Shown piece after piece: positions 1-7,724 of a stretch of 35,355 nt of DNA; position 1 is the stretch's first letter, and each line of letters begins with the position of its first letter. A model generated the notes under the pieces. The model did not search any database and was not told the DNA's origin. It worked only from the letters and a program-made list of their open reading frames with translations. The position numbers and the translations under genes were made by a program. The stretch comes from Metabacillus mangrovi (GTDB taxonomy: Bacteria > Bacillota > Bacilli > Bacillales > Bacillaceae): the NCBI RefSeq assembly GCF_009711125.1, contig NZ_WMIB01000032.1:1-35355 (forward strand). Direction: 5' to 3'.

Positions 1-77
1 TGCTCTCAGCTCGGAGTCTCACGCCTTTCGCTCCAATCAACAGGTGTGAAAAATCAACACTATGCTTTAACAAAGCC
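1..77. repeat. Right part of a dispersed palindromic repeat (cut by the window start)
   Basis: This stretch matches the right-hand part of the fuller copy at 3399-3582 almost base for base, including the end sequence CTTTAACAAAGCC. Its left part lies before the window. It carries no open reading frame of note. Confidence 0.75.
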
Positions 78-126
78 TATTATTTAAAAGTAATTCCGTT
101 CGAAACAGAAGCAAAAATGAATACAT

Positions 127-166
127 AGTAAAAACGCGAAATCTCGAAGGAATCGCGCTTTTTACT
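127..166 (-). terminator. Rho-independent terminator of the stress-protein gene
   Basis: An imperfect hairpin (AGTAAAA-a-CGCGA paired with TCGCG-ct-TTTTACT) lies just beyond the stop of the minus-strand gene at 182-697. It belongs to a family of similar hairpins in this window, at 2103, 20462 and 25410. Confidence 0.7.
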
Positions 167-181
167 ATAATTTTGAAGCGA

Positions 182-697
182 CTATTTCACATTCCCGCCA
201 AACGTAACCGTATCTTTCAATTTATTCCCGTCTTCCATCGAGTTCTTACTGGCCATCTTTTTCACGAATTCCTTAACGGTTTTAAAGTTGAAGCCGGACT
301 CCCAGTATTCAGCGATTTCAGGTGTTACTTTAATCAGAACGACATCCTCGTCTTCAGCAGATGTATTCAGTACTTTTTCTACAACAAAATTAAGGTATTC
401 CTTCTTCTTCTCTTCGTCCTGGACACATTCAGCCGTTCCACTGATCGAGACGTAGGAACTGCCTGCGTAAGCGAGGTTAACAGCGGGATTGTTTTGAATC
501 TCCCTGTATTTCTCTGTATCTTTTTTGGTGATGAACCAAATCTCTTCCTGCTCCATCCTCACTTCTTGTGTTTGCATCGGCCGTGACATCAGCCTGCCTT
601 CAGGGGAAATGGTAGTCAGCATCGCTACCTTTTCATCCTTGATCAACTCTTTGATCTTTTTTAAGGTTTTCTCGTTTTCTGTTATTTCCTTAGACAT
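182..697 (-). CDS. General stress protein, pyridoxamine 5'-phosphate oxidase-like (YdaG type)
   Basis: A 171-residue protein of the pyridoxamine-phosphate-oxidase-like split-barrel fold, closest in my recollection to the B. subtilis general stress protein YdaG. Visible marks are an N-terminal helix, the strand pair around KVAMLTTISPEGRLMSRPM (about residues 23-41), IWFITKKDT, and the NLAYAG / YVSISGTAE strands that form the flavin-binding barrel. The C-terminal 30 residues (from about FKTVKEFV) run past the usual ~140-residue length. Proteins of this family bind FMN, FAD or F420, but the substrate is generally unknown. The ATG start is preceded by AGAAGGAGG at good spacing. A decayed copy of its 3' end lies at 2156-2248. 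Family assignment is secure; the role in stress is inferred from relatives. Confidence 0.85.
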   Translation of the reverse strand: MSKEITENEKTLKKIKELIKDEKVAMLTTISPEGRLMSRPMQTQEVRMEQEEIWFITKKDTEKYREIQNNPAVNLAYAGSSYVSISGTAECVQDEEKKKEYLNFVVEKVLNTSAEDEDVVLIKVTPEIAEYWESGFNFKTVKEFVKKMASKNSMEDGNKLKDTVTFGGNVK

Positions 698-847
698 GAT
701 CGTTTCCTCCTTCTAATAATCATCTATTTACCCTTTTCTTTCCCTTATCGGTGCAGCTTGACACGTTTAACAGGCTTTTAAGCCGTGCCAGTCCTTCCTG
801 CATGCACATAAGAATAGTAGGTACCGTTAGAATGGGAGGGACAAGAC

Positions 848-2080
848 ATAAAGATTCTTTTTCTTGAAAGTCACCCGATGTGGATTTATGGCCTGCCAAA
901 CGGATTCAAGGACGCCGGTCATACGGCTATCATTTCCGGGCCTATTAGTATTGAAAGCATTTCACCGATGATAGAAAAGGTGAAGCCTGACCTTATTGTA
1001 TCGATGGGCTGGACGGAGGAGCACTGGGAGGCGAAGCAGCTATGGATTCGAAACGCTGTGGAGAAGGCGAAGATCCCGCTCGTGTATTGGGCAACGGAGG
1101 ATCCTCTTCATACGAAGAATTTCACTCTGCCGCTCATCAGCAGAATGAAGCCTGATCTTGTTTTCACGGTTACTCCTTCTTTACTAAGCAGTTATGAAGC
1201 GCAAGGAATAAAGGCGGCTCCCCTCGACTTTGGCTACCATGACAGCATCCATCACCAGATTCCGCCTCTATCAGACTACAGCAGTGACATTGCAGTGGTG
1301 GCAAACGCCTATCCGAAGTTCATTAAAAATGAGCCGAACGGATACCGTGCTTCTTCTCTAAAAACGCTGATCGCACCTTTACTGCAAAGAGGGATCCGCA
1401 TTGACTTCTGGGGAAAAGACTGGGAGCAGATGGAGAATTATGCAGGAAAGAAGATTCCAGATGAATGGATTCACGGATATGTAGATTACCGGGATGCCCA
1501 TAAAATCTACAGCTCGGCAAAAATCGTCATCGGTCTGCAGAACTGCGAAGATCAGCTTACCCAGCGCACCTATGAAATTCTCGGTTCAGGAGGAGTTCTG
1601 CTAACCAATGATACACCTGCAGTTAGAGGAAAGTTTATACCTGATCATGACTTGATCGTTTCAGCCTCCCCTATGGAAACCATTCAAAAGGTTGAATCCT
1701 ATTTAGCGAATCCGATAGGAAGGGAACTGATCCGGGCAAACGGGCGGAACGCCGTCAAACTAAATTCGTACCAGCAGCGGGCGGAAGAAATGCTGCTGCA
1801 TGCAACAAGCAGGGGGATTCTAAAGGCCGCACCAAAATCACCAGAAGGCGGAAGATGGATTCACTATGAAACCTCCAGTATTCATCGGGTAATGCCTGGT
1901 GAAACCTTAATGGGAATTTCGATTAAGCATAACATTCCCCTATTAGAAATGATGAAAATGAACAGTTTTCTTTCTGACAAGATTTATGAAGGACAGATCC
2001 TTAAAATCAAAGAAAAGAATCCAGCTATTATTCCTCGGGCGTTGAATTTGTGGCTGAAAAAGGTGAATGAGTTATTGTAG
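848..2080 (+). CDS. ykvP: YkvP/CgeB-like glycosyltransferase with C-terminal LysM domain (probable ATA start)
   Basis: A protein of about 410 residues. The body resembles the spore protein YkvP/CgeB group, with a GT-B style glycosyltransferase fold: the C-terminal half has [19 protein letters not shown] followed by [10 protein letters not shown], a typical Glyco_trans_1_2 segment. The last 60 residues form a LysM domain ([24 protein letters not shown]), which would hold it to peptidoglycan or the spore cortex. The first ATG is at 878, but the frame stays open upstream. The ten codons before it (ATA AAG ATT CTT TTT CTT GAA AGT CAC CCG) encode the usual N-terminal beta strand of this family (KILFLESHP). 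GGGAGGG lies 7 bases before the ATA at 848, and there is no ATG, GTG or TTG between the upstream stop and 878, so I place the start at ATA. The cautious alternative is 878. Gene symbol by resemblance only. Confidence 0.75.
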   Translation: MKILFLESHPMWIYGLPNGFKDAGHTAIISGPISIESISPMIEKVKPDLIVSMGWTEEHWEAKQLWIRNAVEKAKIPLVYWATEDPLHTKNFTLPLISRMKPDLVFTVTPSLLSSYEAQGIKAAPLDFGYHDSIHHQIPPLSDYSSDIAVVANAYPKFIKNEPNGYRASSLKTLIAPLLQRGIRIDFWGKDWEQMENYAGKKIPDEWIHGYVDYRDAHKIYSSAKIVIGLQNCEDQLTQRTYEILGSGGVLLTNDTPAVRGKFIPDHDLIVSASPMETIQKVESYLANPIGRELIRANGRNAVKLNSYQQRAEEMLLHATSRGILKAAPKSPEGGRWIHYETSSIHRVMPGETLMGISIKHNIPLLEMMKMNSFLSDKIYEGQILKIKEKNPAIIPRALNLWLKKVNELL

Positions 2081-2102
2081 AGAGCCTTAAATGCAATAGT
2101 AA

Positions 2103-2133
2103 AAAACGCGAAATCTCAAAGGTTTCGCGTTTT
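2103..2133 (+). terminator. Hairpin terminator downstream of ykvP
   Basis: A perfect 11-bp stem AAAACGCGAAA / TTTCGCGTTTT with a 9-base loop begins 22 bases after the ykvP stop. It resembles the groEL terminator (25410) and the stress-protein terminator (127). The adjacent fragment at 2156-2248 suggests it arrived with a copy of the stress-protein 3' end. Confidence 0.7.
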
Positions 2134-2155
2134 CAGGTTCTATTAGGTGACTTTA

Positions 2156-2248
2156 CTAGACGCAGCAGCTAGTTCGTATTTCCGCCTTGCCGTCATCCAC
2201 TGAATCTTTCCCGGCTATCTTTTTCACGATTTCCTTAACGGTTTTAAG
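2156..2248 (-). pseudogene. 3' fragment of a second YdaG-like stress-protein gene
   Basis: Read on the minus strand this gives LKTVKEIVKKIAGKDSVDDG followed by about ten more residues and a stop. It aligns with the C-terminus of the intact protein at 182-697 (FKTVKEFVKKMASKNSMEDG). The downstream hairpin (2103-2133) also matches the one behind the intact gene. Everything upstream of the fragment is gone: the reading frame at 2253 belongs to an unrelated protein. Seen directly: the local similarity. Inferred: loss of the 5' part after duplication, or replacement by the neighbouring gene. Confidence 0.65.
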
Positions 2249-2252
2249 GTAC

Positions 2253-3317
2253 TTACTCGGTATAGTACCTCTCCCTTAAATCCACATAATCCTCGATTTC
2301 CTTCCAGTACGCCTTCTCATTTTCAGGAATAGGAGTCCAATCTTTATCCGGCCAATTGCTTTGAACTTCCTCAAAGTTTTTACCCTTTAAGTATTCATAG
2401 TCTACCGTGCAGCCCTGCATTCTTCTTAATGGTTTTGTAAAGATGTAGCCATCGGAAACTTCCTTGAGGGTGAAATTTTCATAGGGAATAGAGTTGTAAC
2501 CATCATCGGGAATGTCGCCCATAACCGTGTTCATTAAGTCAAAGCCAACGGGTTGATAGTCTAATCTCTCCATAACCGTTTCAATCGTTTTTATTCCCTT
2601 CGTGGCATGAGGAAGCAGAGTGTTGATATGTATAGCAGGTTGATGGATGAGGATATTAAAGATCCTTGAACCGAATTTTTCATGTAATCGGTTCCCGAAC
2701 CCGCCTCCCTGAAGAGAGTAGAACTCGTCTGCATTACTGTCAACGACAGGAAATTTGAATTTTGTGTAGGCGTGTGGTGTCCCAGTTAATACTAAGAGCT
2801 TTTCCCCTTTGGCCAAAATTTCTCTTTCTACAAGGTTTGCTCTGAAGGCCAGGATATTTCCTTTATGAAAGACCTTCTTTAAGCTTGTGGGGGTTCTCAT
2901 ACCAGAATACCCTTCCCAGTTATACATATAGCTCAAGTTTAAAATTCTAAATTTTCTCTCGCCCTTTCGCAGGGACTTGTTCAATTTCCAAGCAGCTTTA
3001 TAGATGTCGGCGTATTCTTTATAAGCCCATCTAACGTTGTAGTTGAACAGCAACCGTCTTGCTTCTGTCTCGTCATATTCTTCGCTGGTAATCAGCCTGT
3101 CTAAGTCAGCCTGATCTTCGCTCGCCCCAAACTCCATCCCGAAATTATACACGCCCGACTGATATAATTGAGGAATAAGGCTAATGGCCAGATCAAGGGT
3201 GTCTTTTACAGCATGGTCTTCCCCTAATAAAATCACCTCATGCTCTTCAAACTTGCTTAGGATATACTGCTCCGGAGTTAAGAAGTTTTCTTTTACATAT
3301 TTAATATACTTTTCCAT
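2253..3317 (-). CDS. TIKI/ChaN/erythromycin-esterase-like protein of unknown function
   Basis: A 354-residue soluble protein. The N-terminus has the pattern VILLGEDHAVKDT, and about 30 residues later NFGMEFGASEDQADLDRLI. This glutamate/histidine arrangement is typical of the broad superfamily that includes erythromycin esterase, ChaN and TIKI proteases. Further on, LLVLTGTPHAY resembles the third conserved block with its histidine. The C-terminal 120 residues show nothing I recognise. An ATG at 3332 lies 15 bases upstream but has no ribosome binding site. The ATG at 3317 has GGATGGTG before it and gives the natural start MEKYIKYVKENF, so it is preferred. The gene appears to be a single unit, with a repeat element behind its 5' end. 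The enzymatic activity cannot be told from sequence. Confidence 0.7.
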   Translation of the reverse strand: MEKYIKYVKENFLTPEQYILSKFEEHEVILLGEDHAVKDTLDLAISLIPQLYQSGVYNFGMEFGASEDQADLDRLITSEEYDETEARRLLFNYNVRWAYKEYADIYKAAWKLNKSLRKGERKFRILNLSYMYNWEGYSGMRTPTSLKKVFHKGNILAFRANLVEREILAKGEKLLVLTGTPHAYTKFKFPVVDSNADEFYSLQGGGFGNRLHEKFGSRIFNILIHQPAIHINTLLPHATKGIKTIETVMERLDYQPVGFDLMNTVMGDIPDDGYNSIPYENFTLKEVSDGYIFTKPLRRMQGCTVDYEYLKGKNFEEVQSNWPDKDWTPIPENEKAYWKEIEDYVDLRERYYTE

Positions 3318-3398
3318 ATTGGCACCATCCATTTAATAGACTTAAGAATCATGCGGGGGAATCTTTACACCTGCATACTTCATTGTTTGAATATAAAA

Positions 3399-3582
3399 GC
3401 TCTGTTAAACTTTGGCTGTTGATTTCCGCTGCAGGCGTTCGCTTTCCGCGGGGCGGGCGGTGAGCCTCCTCGCCGCTGCGCGCCTGCGGGGTCTCACCTG
3501 TCCCGCTGCTCCCGCAGGAGTCTCACGCCTTCCGCTCCAATCAACAGGTGTGAAAAATCAACACTATGCTTTAACAAAGCCA
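3399..3582. repeat. Dispersed imperfect palindromic element with terminal inverted repeats
   Basis: A non-coding element of about 180 bp. Its left end (GCTCTGTTAAAC...GTTGATTT) is an imperfect reverse complement of its right end (AAATCAACA...CTTTAACAAAGC). The middle is GC-rich and self-complementary (CTGCAGGCG..., GCGGGGCGGGCGG, CCCGCAGG). The right half recurs at 1-77. Similar elements are, to my knowledge, common between genes in many Bacillaceae. The structure suggests a MITE-like or REP-like element without its own transposase. Confidence 0.75.
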
Positions 3583-3820
3583 ATATAAAAGGGGTAACTC
3601 CATCTGGTGACTAAAGCTGGAATTCAATATTCTATATTATGTAATGAAGAAAATTCATGATTTTTTATGATTTTCTTCAAAAAGTTTAATAGAACTTTAG
3701 TTTAATGCCTAACCAATAGTGATGGTTTAAGATTATTAAGGGGAAAAGTGCTCTTTTTTGATGTTTTTTTCGAAGTAGGGCTCGTAGGTGCCGGCATTTC
3801 AATTGTACGCTAAACTCTAC

Positions 3821-3920
3821 GGTTTCGCGTTTTTCCAGGGAAGCAAGAAAACGCTTCTTCTGCCTTGAAAGCACAAGAAGCGTTCCTTTGCATCAATATG
3901 ATGTAATGGAACGCTTCTTG
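3821..3920. repeat. Cluster of alternative hairpins, with half of a groEL-type terminator
   Basis: GGTTTCGCGTTTTTCCA at 3821-3837 equals one arm of the groEL-type terminator without its partner arm. It is followed by ACGCTTCTT (3851), CAAGAAGCGTTCC (3874-3886) and GGAACGCTTCTTG (3908-3920). The last two form a perfect 13-bp stem. The middle copy can also pair with the first, so two mutually exclusive hairpins are possible. This lies in the gap between the genes at 2253-3317 and 3981-4427 (3318-3980), which otherwise holds only the repeat at 3399 and no gene I can support. Confidence 0.5.
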
Positions 3921-3980
3921 TTTCTACCTATATCTCTATCTGTCCACTTATTTCACTATAAATATGTGTTTTATCTTCGT

Positions 3981-4427
3981 TTAAGGGCAAGGATCGTAGT
4001 CATAAAGTGTATAATCAATAAGCACTTTTGGATAGCTTCCAGAGGTATTCGCATAGCTCTTTACCGCTAAATGCGTTCCATTCTCCAGGGAATACTCGGC
4101 AATGTTTTTAATCTCATTGGCTGCAGTTTGAGTAGCACTTATGCTCACCCCATAAGTGATACCTAATGGTCCCGCAAGGCTCATTAAAGTATCAAGAAGA
4201 GGTTGTCCAGTTCCAATGGTTACATCATAACGGTTAGCTAAATTCTGCAGATCTTGGCGGTCGTAGACGTCTGTGTCTCCATTCTTGCAAATGGAGGTCC
4301 CTCCACCTTCATAATCGTGATCACGATGAGGGCCTTCTTTTGCAGAAACAGTTCCAGGGACTAATGAGCTAGCAAGCAACACCGAAATTAGGATAGGAAT
4401 GGTCGACTGACTAAGAAAATTCTTCAT
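3981..4427 (-). CDS. Small secreted protein of unknown function
   Basis: A 148-residue protein. It begins with a clear signal peptide (MKNFLSQSTIPILISVLLAS... ending at VSA, likely cleaved before KEG). The mature part is about 118 residues. It starts with a charged His/Asp-rich stretch, has one cysteine near its start (SICKNG) and one near its end (DYDPCP) that could pair, and has a hydrophobic Gly/Ala/Ser-rich middle (LMSLAGPLGITYGVSISAT). An ATG 21 bases upstream is open, but the ATG at 4427 directly follows AGGAGGTGGAAAA, so it is chosen. A possible promoter (TTCACA, 17 bases, TAATAT) covers 4447-4475. Size, secretion and the divergent tiny membrane protein could suit a bacteriocin with an immunity protein, but I recognise no family. 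Confidence 0.65.
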   Translation of the reverse strand: MKNFLSQSTIPILISVLLASSLVPGTVSAKEGPHRDHDYEGGGTSICKNGDTDVYDRQDLQNLANRYDVTIGTGQPLLDTLMSLAGPLGITYGVSISATQTAANEIKNIAEYSLENGTHLAVKSYANTSGSYPKVLIDYTLYDYDPCP

Positions 4428-4559
4428 TTTTCCACCTCCTAATTCCATATTAACTATAAATTAACAGTATGTGAACCCATTTTGAGAATAATTTGTAAAT
4501 TGATAGGGATATTTGTTATGATAAATATAACTTCTACTACAAAGAATGGAGGATAAAAA

Positions 4560-4742
4560 ATGAATAAAACTACATTCTGGTTAGTATATTTCTTACTTGG
4601 AATTGTCGGAGCTACCATTTTCTATTTTCTATTTGAACAAAGCACCGTATCTTGGATGCTCCCTTATTCTTTTTACCTGATGGGTTTATTAATCATTCTC
4701 TATATTCTAAGAGATCGTATTAACCGTACCAGGACCAGGTAA
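4560..4742 (+). CDS. Small two-helix membrane protein
   Basis: A 60-residue protein with two transmembrane helices (about residues 6-25 and 31-50) joined by a short acidic loop. It ends in a basic tail (RDRINRTRTR), which predicts an inside C-terminus. The ATG has a strong site, TGGAGGATAAAAA, before it, and a terminator follows at 4794. It is divergent from the secreted protein at 3981-4427 across a 132-base intergenic stretch. The family is not recognised. An immunity or regulatory role towards its neighbour is only a guess. Confidence 0.6.
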   Translation: MNKTTFWLVYFLLGIVGATIFYFLFEQSTVSWMLPYSFYLMGLLIILYILRDRINRTRTR

Positions 4743-4793
4743 AAAATAATTGCCCAATAAAAATATAAAGTTAAAGGGTACTAATAGTTTTTT

Positions 4794-4828
4794 AAAAACC
4801 GCTAAACCTCATAGGTTTGCGGTTTTTT
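4794..4828. terminator. Bidirectional terminator between the small membrane protein gene and fic
   Basis: AAAAACCGC-t-AAACCT and AGGTTT-g-CGGTTTTTT form a stem of about 15 bp with a 3-base loop. Thymine runs lie on both strands, so it can serve the plus-strand gene ending at 4742 and the minus-strand fic gene ending at 4904. Confidence 0.8.
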
Positions 4829-4903
4829 CAGATAATGATTTAATTTAACTGTGAATTTCTGACTATAAACCTTCTCCAGTTAACTAAACTTTTCAACTGA
4901 CAA

Positions 4904-5644
4904 TTAAGGATTTATATTAATTGCCCTCAAATAAAGATTCAGCGAGTCTTCCGCTTCAATAGCTACCAACTCAACAAAATCACCATATTCTTTCTTCGTA
5001 TGCGCTTTATCCAATGCTTCATAATAAGCCAAGCGATTTTCCATCTTGATTACAATTGGAGGAAAGCCATCCTTCATCAGTTCCAGATTTAACAGCAGTC
5101 TTGATGTCCTGCCATTTCCATCAATAAACGGGTGAATTCCAACAAAGAGGGCAAGCAGCATGGCTCCTCGGACAATCGGATGCAAGCTTTCTTTTTGTGC
5201 TTGTTCGTACCAGCTCATCAGCTGCTCCATCTCCCCTTTTATGAGAAAAGGTGCTGGGGGGATATGTTGAGCACCAGAAATAAAAACCTGCTGATCTCTA
5301 TACACACCTGCATATTCATCATCAATGCCTTTCAGGACAAGACGATGCAAGTTTTTAATCTGCCACTCTGACAAAGGTTCTTCCTTATGTACGATCTCTT
5401 CTGCATACGTGATCGCATCACGATGATTGATAACCTCCAAATGTTCACAAAGGGTTTTTCCGCCAATCGTAATTCCTTCGAGAACGACCTTAGTTTCTTT
5501 GATTGTTAATGAGTTTCCTTCTATTGCATTCGTATGATAGGTCCATTCGAGAAATAGTTTTTCGCGTAAGCTTCTGGCTGTATACTTGGGCAGTGGCCGA
5601 CTGATATTTAGGATAGCTTTTACCTGATCAATTCTTTCGAACAT
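4904..5644 (-). CDS. Fic family protein (probable AMP-transferase) with N-terminal inhibitory motif
   Basis: A 246-residue Fic-domain protein. The catalytic loop HPFIDGNGRT spans residues 171-180, with the full HxFx(D/E)GNGRxxR signature including the catalytic histidine. A flap-like strand (QQVFISGAQHIPPAP) lies about 45 residues earlier. Near the N-terminus is T38-N-A-I-E42-G43, which fits the [S/T]xxxE[G/N] inhibitory motif of class II Fic proteins, in which the glutamate blocks the ATP gamma-phosphate. Family knowledge therefore predicts a self-inhibited AMP-transferase that modifies a protein hydroxyl. The target is unknown. The ATG at 5644 has only a weak site (AAAGAG). The gene lies 72 bases downstream of the Uma2 gene on the same strand and may be co-transcribed with it. 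Confidence 0.85.
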   Translation of the reverse strand: MFERIDQVKAILNISRPLPKYTARSLREKLFLEWTYHTNAIEGNSLTIKETKVVLEGITIGGKTLCEHLEVINHRDAITYAEEIVHKEEPLSEWQIKNLHRLVLKGIDDEYAGVYRDQQVFISGAQHIPPAPFLIKGEMEQLMSWYEQAQKESLHPIVRGAMLLALFVGIHPFIDGNGRTSRLLLNLELMKDGFPPIVIKMENRLAYYEALDKAHTKKEYGDFVELVAIEAEDSLNLYLRAININP

Positions 5645-5716
5645 GGGTTCAACTCTTTCATAGCTAATCTTAATCAGATTACATTAAAGTATTCCTTATA
5701 AGTTACCATCGAAACC

Positions 5717-6286
5717 TTATTCAAATATTCGACTTAGATCTATTTCCAGTTCAGCAAAATGATAAACCGATAACGAATCACCCTTAGTATAAACTCCTTG
5801 AAATTTGTACTTCCCGCAAATTAAAGCATATAATTCTACCGATTCGTAAACAGGATCAACGAGCCAGTACTCTTCTACTCCCGCTTTCTCATAAAGCTGA
5901 AATTTCTTCCATCGATCCATTTTGATAGATGTTGGCAAGAGGATTTCACTAATCATATCAGGTGCTCCATTGCACCCCTTGTCATCAAGCTTTTCCCGAT
6001 CGCAAACAATCGACAGATCCGGCTGTACAACATTCATTATCTCTTCGTCCTGTTTGTTTTCCCCTAATAATCGCACATCGAAAGGCGCGAAAAACACTTC
6101 ACATTCTTTTTCCCGCAAGAAAATAGTAAAAGCGGTAGATAACTCCCGAAGAACCTGCTGATGCCTGCGTGAAGGAGCAGGAGACATAGGGAATTTTTCC
6201 CCATCAATTAACTCAAACCTTTCTCCTTCATCCCCTGTTAGGTAATCGGTATAAGAATAGTTCTTGCTTTCATCAGGAATAGACAC
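5717..6286 (-). CDS. Uma2 family (DUF820) PD-(D/E)XK nuclease-like protein
   Basis: A 189-residue protein of the Uma2/DUF820 family, common in multicopy in cyanobacteria and Bacillaceae. It starts with the usual YTDYLTGDEGERFELIDGE block, followed by SPAPSRRHQQVLREL. The predicted nuclease core is QPDLSIVCDREKLDDKGC, then EILLPTS, then KFQLYEKAGVEEYWLVDP, which supply the aspartate, glutamate and lysine of the fold. EILSPS, usual in the family, is here EILLPT. The start is GTG with AAAGGA seven bases before it. The dead copy at 24714-25283 has ATG at this position. The function of the family is not firmly established. A nuclease role follows from the fold only. Confidence 0.85.
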   Translation of the reverse strand: MSIPDESKNYSYTDYLTGDEGERFELIDGEKFPMSPAPSRRHQQVLRELSTAFTIFLREKECEVFFAPFDVRLLGENKQDEEIMNVVQPDLSIVCDREKLDDKGCNGAPDMISEILLPTSIKMDRWKKFQLYEKAGVEEYWLVDPVYESVELYALICGKYKFQGVYTKGDSLSVYHFAELEIDLSRIFE

Positions 6287-6371
6287 ACCATCATTCCTTT
6301 CGATTTACATCTAATGAAGGGGCCAAACCCCTGGCTTTTTTCGTGCCGTAGATCTGCCCCCTCTCTTCAAC

Positions 6372-7097
6372 TCAAAAAAGTTCCGGTATATTGATCCGGT
6401 CATCAAACATCCTGTCGTCTCTTTTTAAGTCCGTGGATTTTTGCACAATCCACTCCGCTTTGTGTTTCTCTTTCAAATGCTGGGCAATTTCATAGAACGA
6501 ATATTTTTTATTTGAGTTCACAAGATAGGTGTCCGGTTCAAGAATCGCAGCTCCATCCACAATCACTTTGGCGGTTTCTGTCAGGAAGCTGGTTGAAGGG
6601 TACCATTCTGTACTGACCTCGATCACTCCTTTTTCCTGAAAGGTCCTTTCAAGGAAATCGATCATGTTGTTCGAGCCGGCGCTGGTTCCAATCTGCCAGC
6701 CAATCCGCAAAATGACTGCGCCCGGATGAAACGCTCTGACCGTCTTTTCGCACTCTATTTTGTATAGACCGTAATCCTCTTCGGAATCGGGCACACTCTC
6801 AATGGTGTAAGGCCCTGTCCCCTGCTCGGAAAAAACGGAAACCGTACTTGTGAAGACGAGCTTCACTCCCAGTTCCTTTGTTGCCTTGGCGATGTATTCA
6901 AGCCATTCGACGGGTCCCGTTGCAATTTGTAAAAAGTAATCCGGTTTATGTTCATGAATAAAATGGAAAACATCTTTCTCATTGTCCGTAGGCACCTTTG
7001 CCCGGTCCCAGATGACTGTTTCAATTCCCCTCTTCTCCAGTTCCCGATTCACAAATGGTGCAACCGCTCCATTCATCCCAGTGATGATGGCTTTCAT
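6372..7097 (-). CDS. NAD-dependent epimerase/dehydratase (extended SDR, RmlD-like)
   Basis: A 241-residue extended short-chain dehydrogenase/reductase. The nucleotide-binding loop is ITGMNGAVAPFV at the N-terminus. The central part has LVFTSTVSVFSEQG, carrying the catalytic serine region. YGLYKIECE supplies the YxxxK pair. This layout suits NAD-dependent sugar-nucleotide epimerases, dehydratases or dTDP-rhamnose reductases, but with about 240 residues it is shorter than typical, and no substrate can be named. I chose the ATG at 7097 (MKAIITG) rather than the one 18 bases upstream, because the usual family start is directly at the first beta strand and GAGAGTGG precedes it. It is the last ordinary-GC gene before the AT-rich island. 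Confidence 0.8.
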   Translation of the reverse strand: MKAIITGMNGAVAPFVNRELEKRGIETVIWDRAKVPTDNEKDVFHFIHEHKPDYFLQIATGPVEWLEYIAKATKELGVKLVFTSTVSVFSEQGTGPYTIESVPDSEEDYGLYKIECEKTVRAFHPGAVILRIGWQIGTSAGSNNMIDFLERTFQEKGVIEVSTEWYPSTSFLTETAKVIVDGAAILEPDTYLVNSNKKYSFYEIAQHLKEKHKAEWIVQKSTDLKRDDRMFDDRINIPELF

Positions 7098-7724
7098 ATA
7101 ACCACTCTCTTTCATTTTTTGACTGATCGCTTAAGTCAATATTAGCATAACGTCTTTTGAAGGACCTGATGAATATGGGAAAAGTAAAATTGTGCACGAA
7201 GAAGTTTATGTTGCACTGCAGTAGCAAGTGGGAGTAGAGGTATGATCCGCTTGGTATTCAATATTTTGGTTTTATACGTTACGTCTTTAAAATGTAAGAT
7301 TTCATTTTACTGTCTCTTCAATTACCGTTGCTTTATGTGCATCTTTATCTAAGCCTTAAAGATCTCCAATATAGTTAACCGGTCTTCTTGTATTTTTATT
7401 TTCTCATTCTTAATGAATTTCATTTTCAAAAAAACTGTATAGTCATTTAATTTTTGAGTATTTAATGACACACAATTTCCGTAAAGAATTCCATATTTTT
7501 TTACGGAATAATAATGGCTTATCAATACCAGTCTACTAACCCTTCTTTATCCGCTAGCTACTTACTTAAAATCTTTTAAAGTTATTTTTATATCCGCAAT
7601 AATCAATGAGAAAATTTACAATATTTAATTAATTAATATAATACGAAAATTATGTTACTATTTACCTCAAATAACCATTTAAATAGTATATAATACATAT
7701 ATAAACTAAAAAGAGGTGGTACAA
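7098..7724. other. AT-rich gap at the left edge of the island
   Basis: There is no gene I can support here. Composition changes to strongly AT-rich from about 7240 onward. An inverted repeat TTCCGTAAA (7477-7485) / TTTACGGAA (7500-7508) is visible, and a TATAAT box lies at 7689-7694. No transposase, integrase or obvious attachment site is seen. Confidence 0.5.
7689..7694 (+). promoter_or_regulatory. Probable -10 box of the AAA operon promoter
   Basis: A perfect TATAAT lies 31 bases upstream of the proposed first start codon of the five-gene operon. There is no convincing -35 hexamer at 16-18 bases: TTTACC at 7661 is too far. The promoter may therefore need an activator or use another sigma factor. 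Confidence 0.4.
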
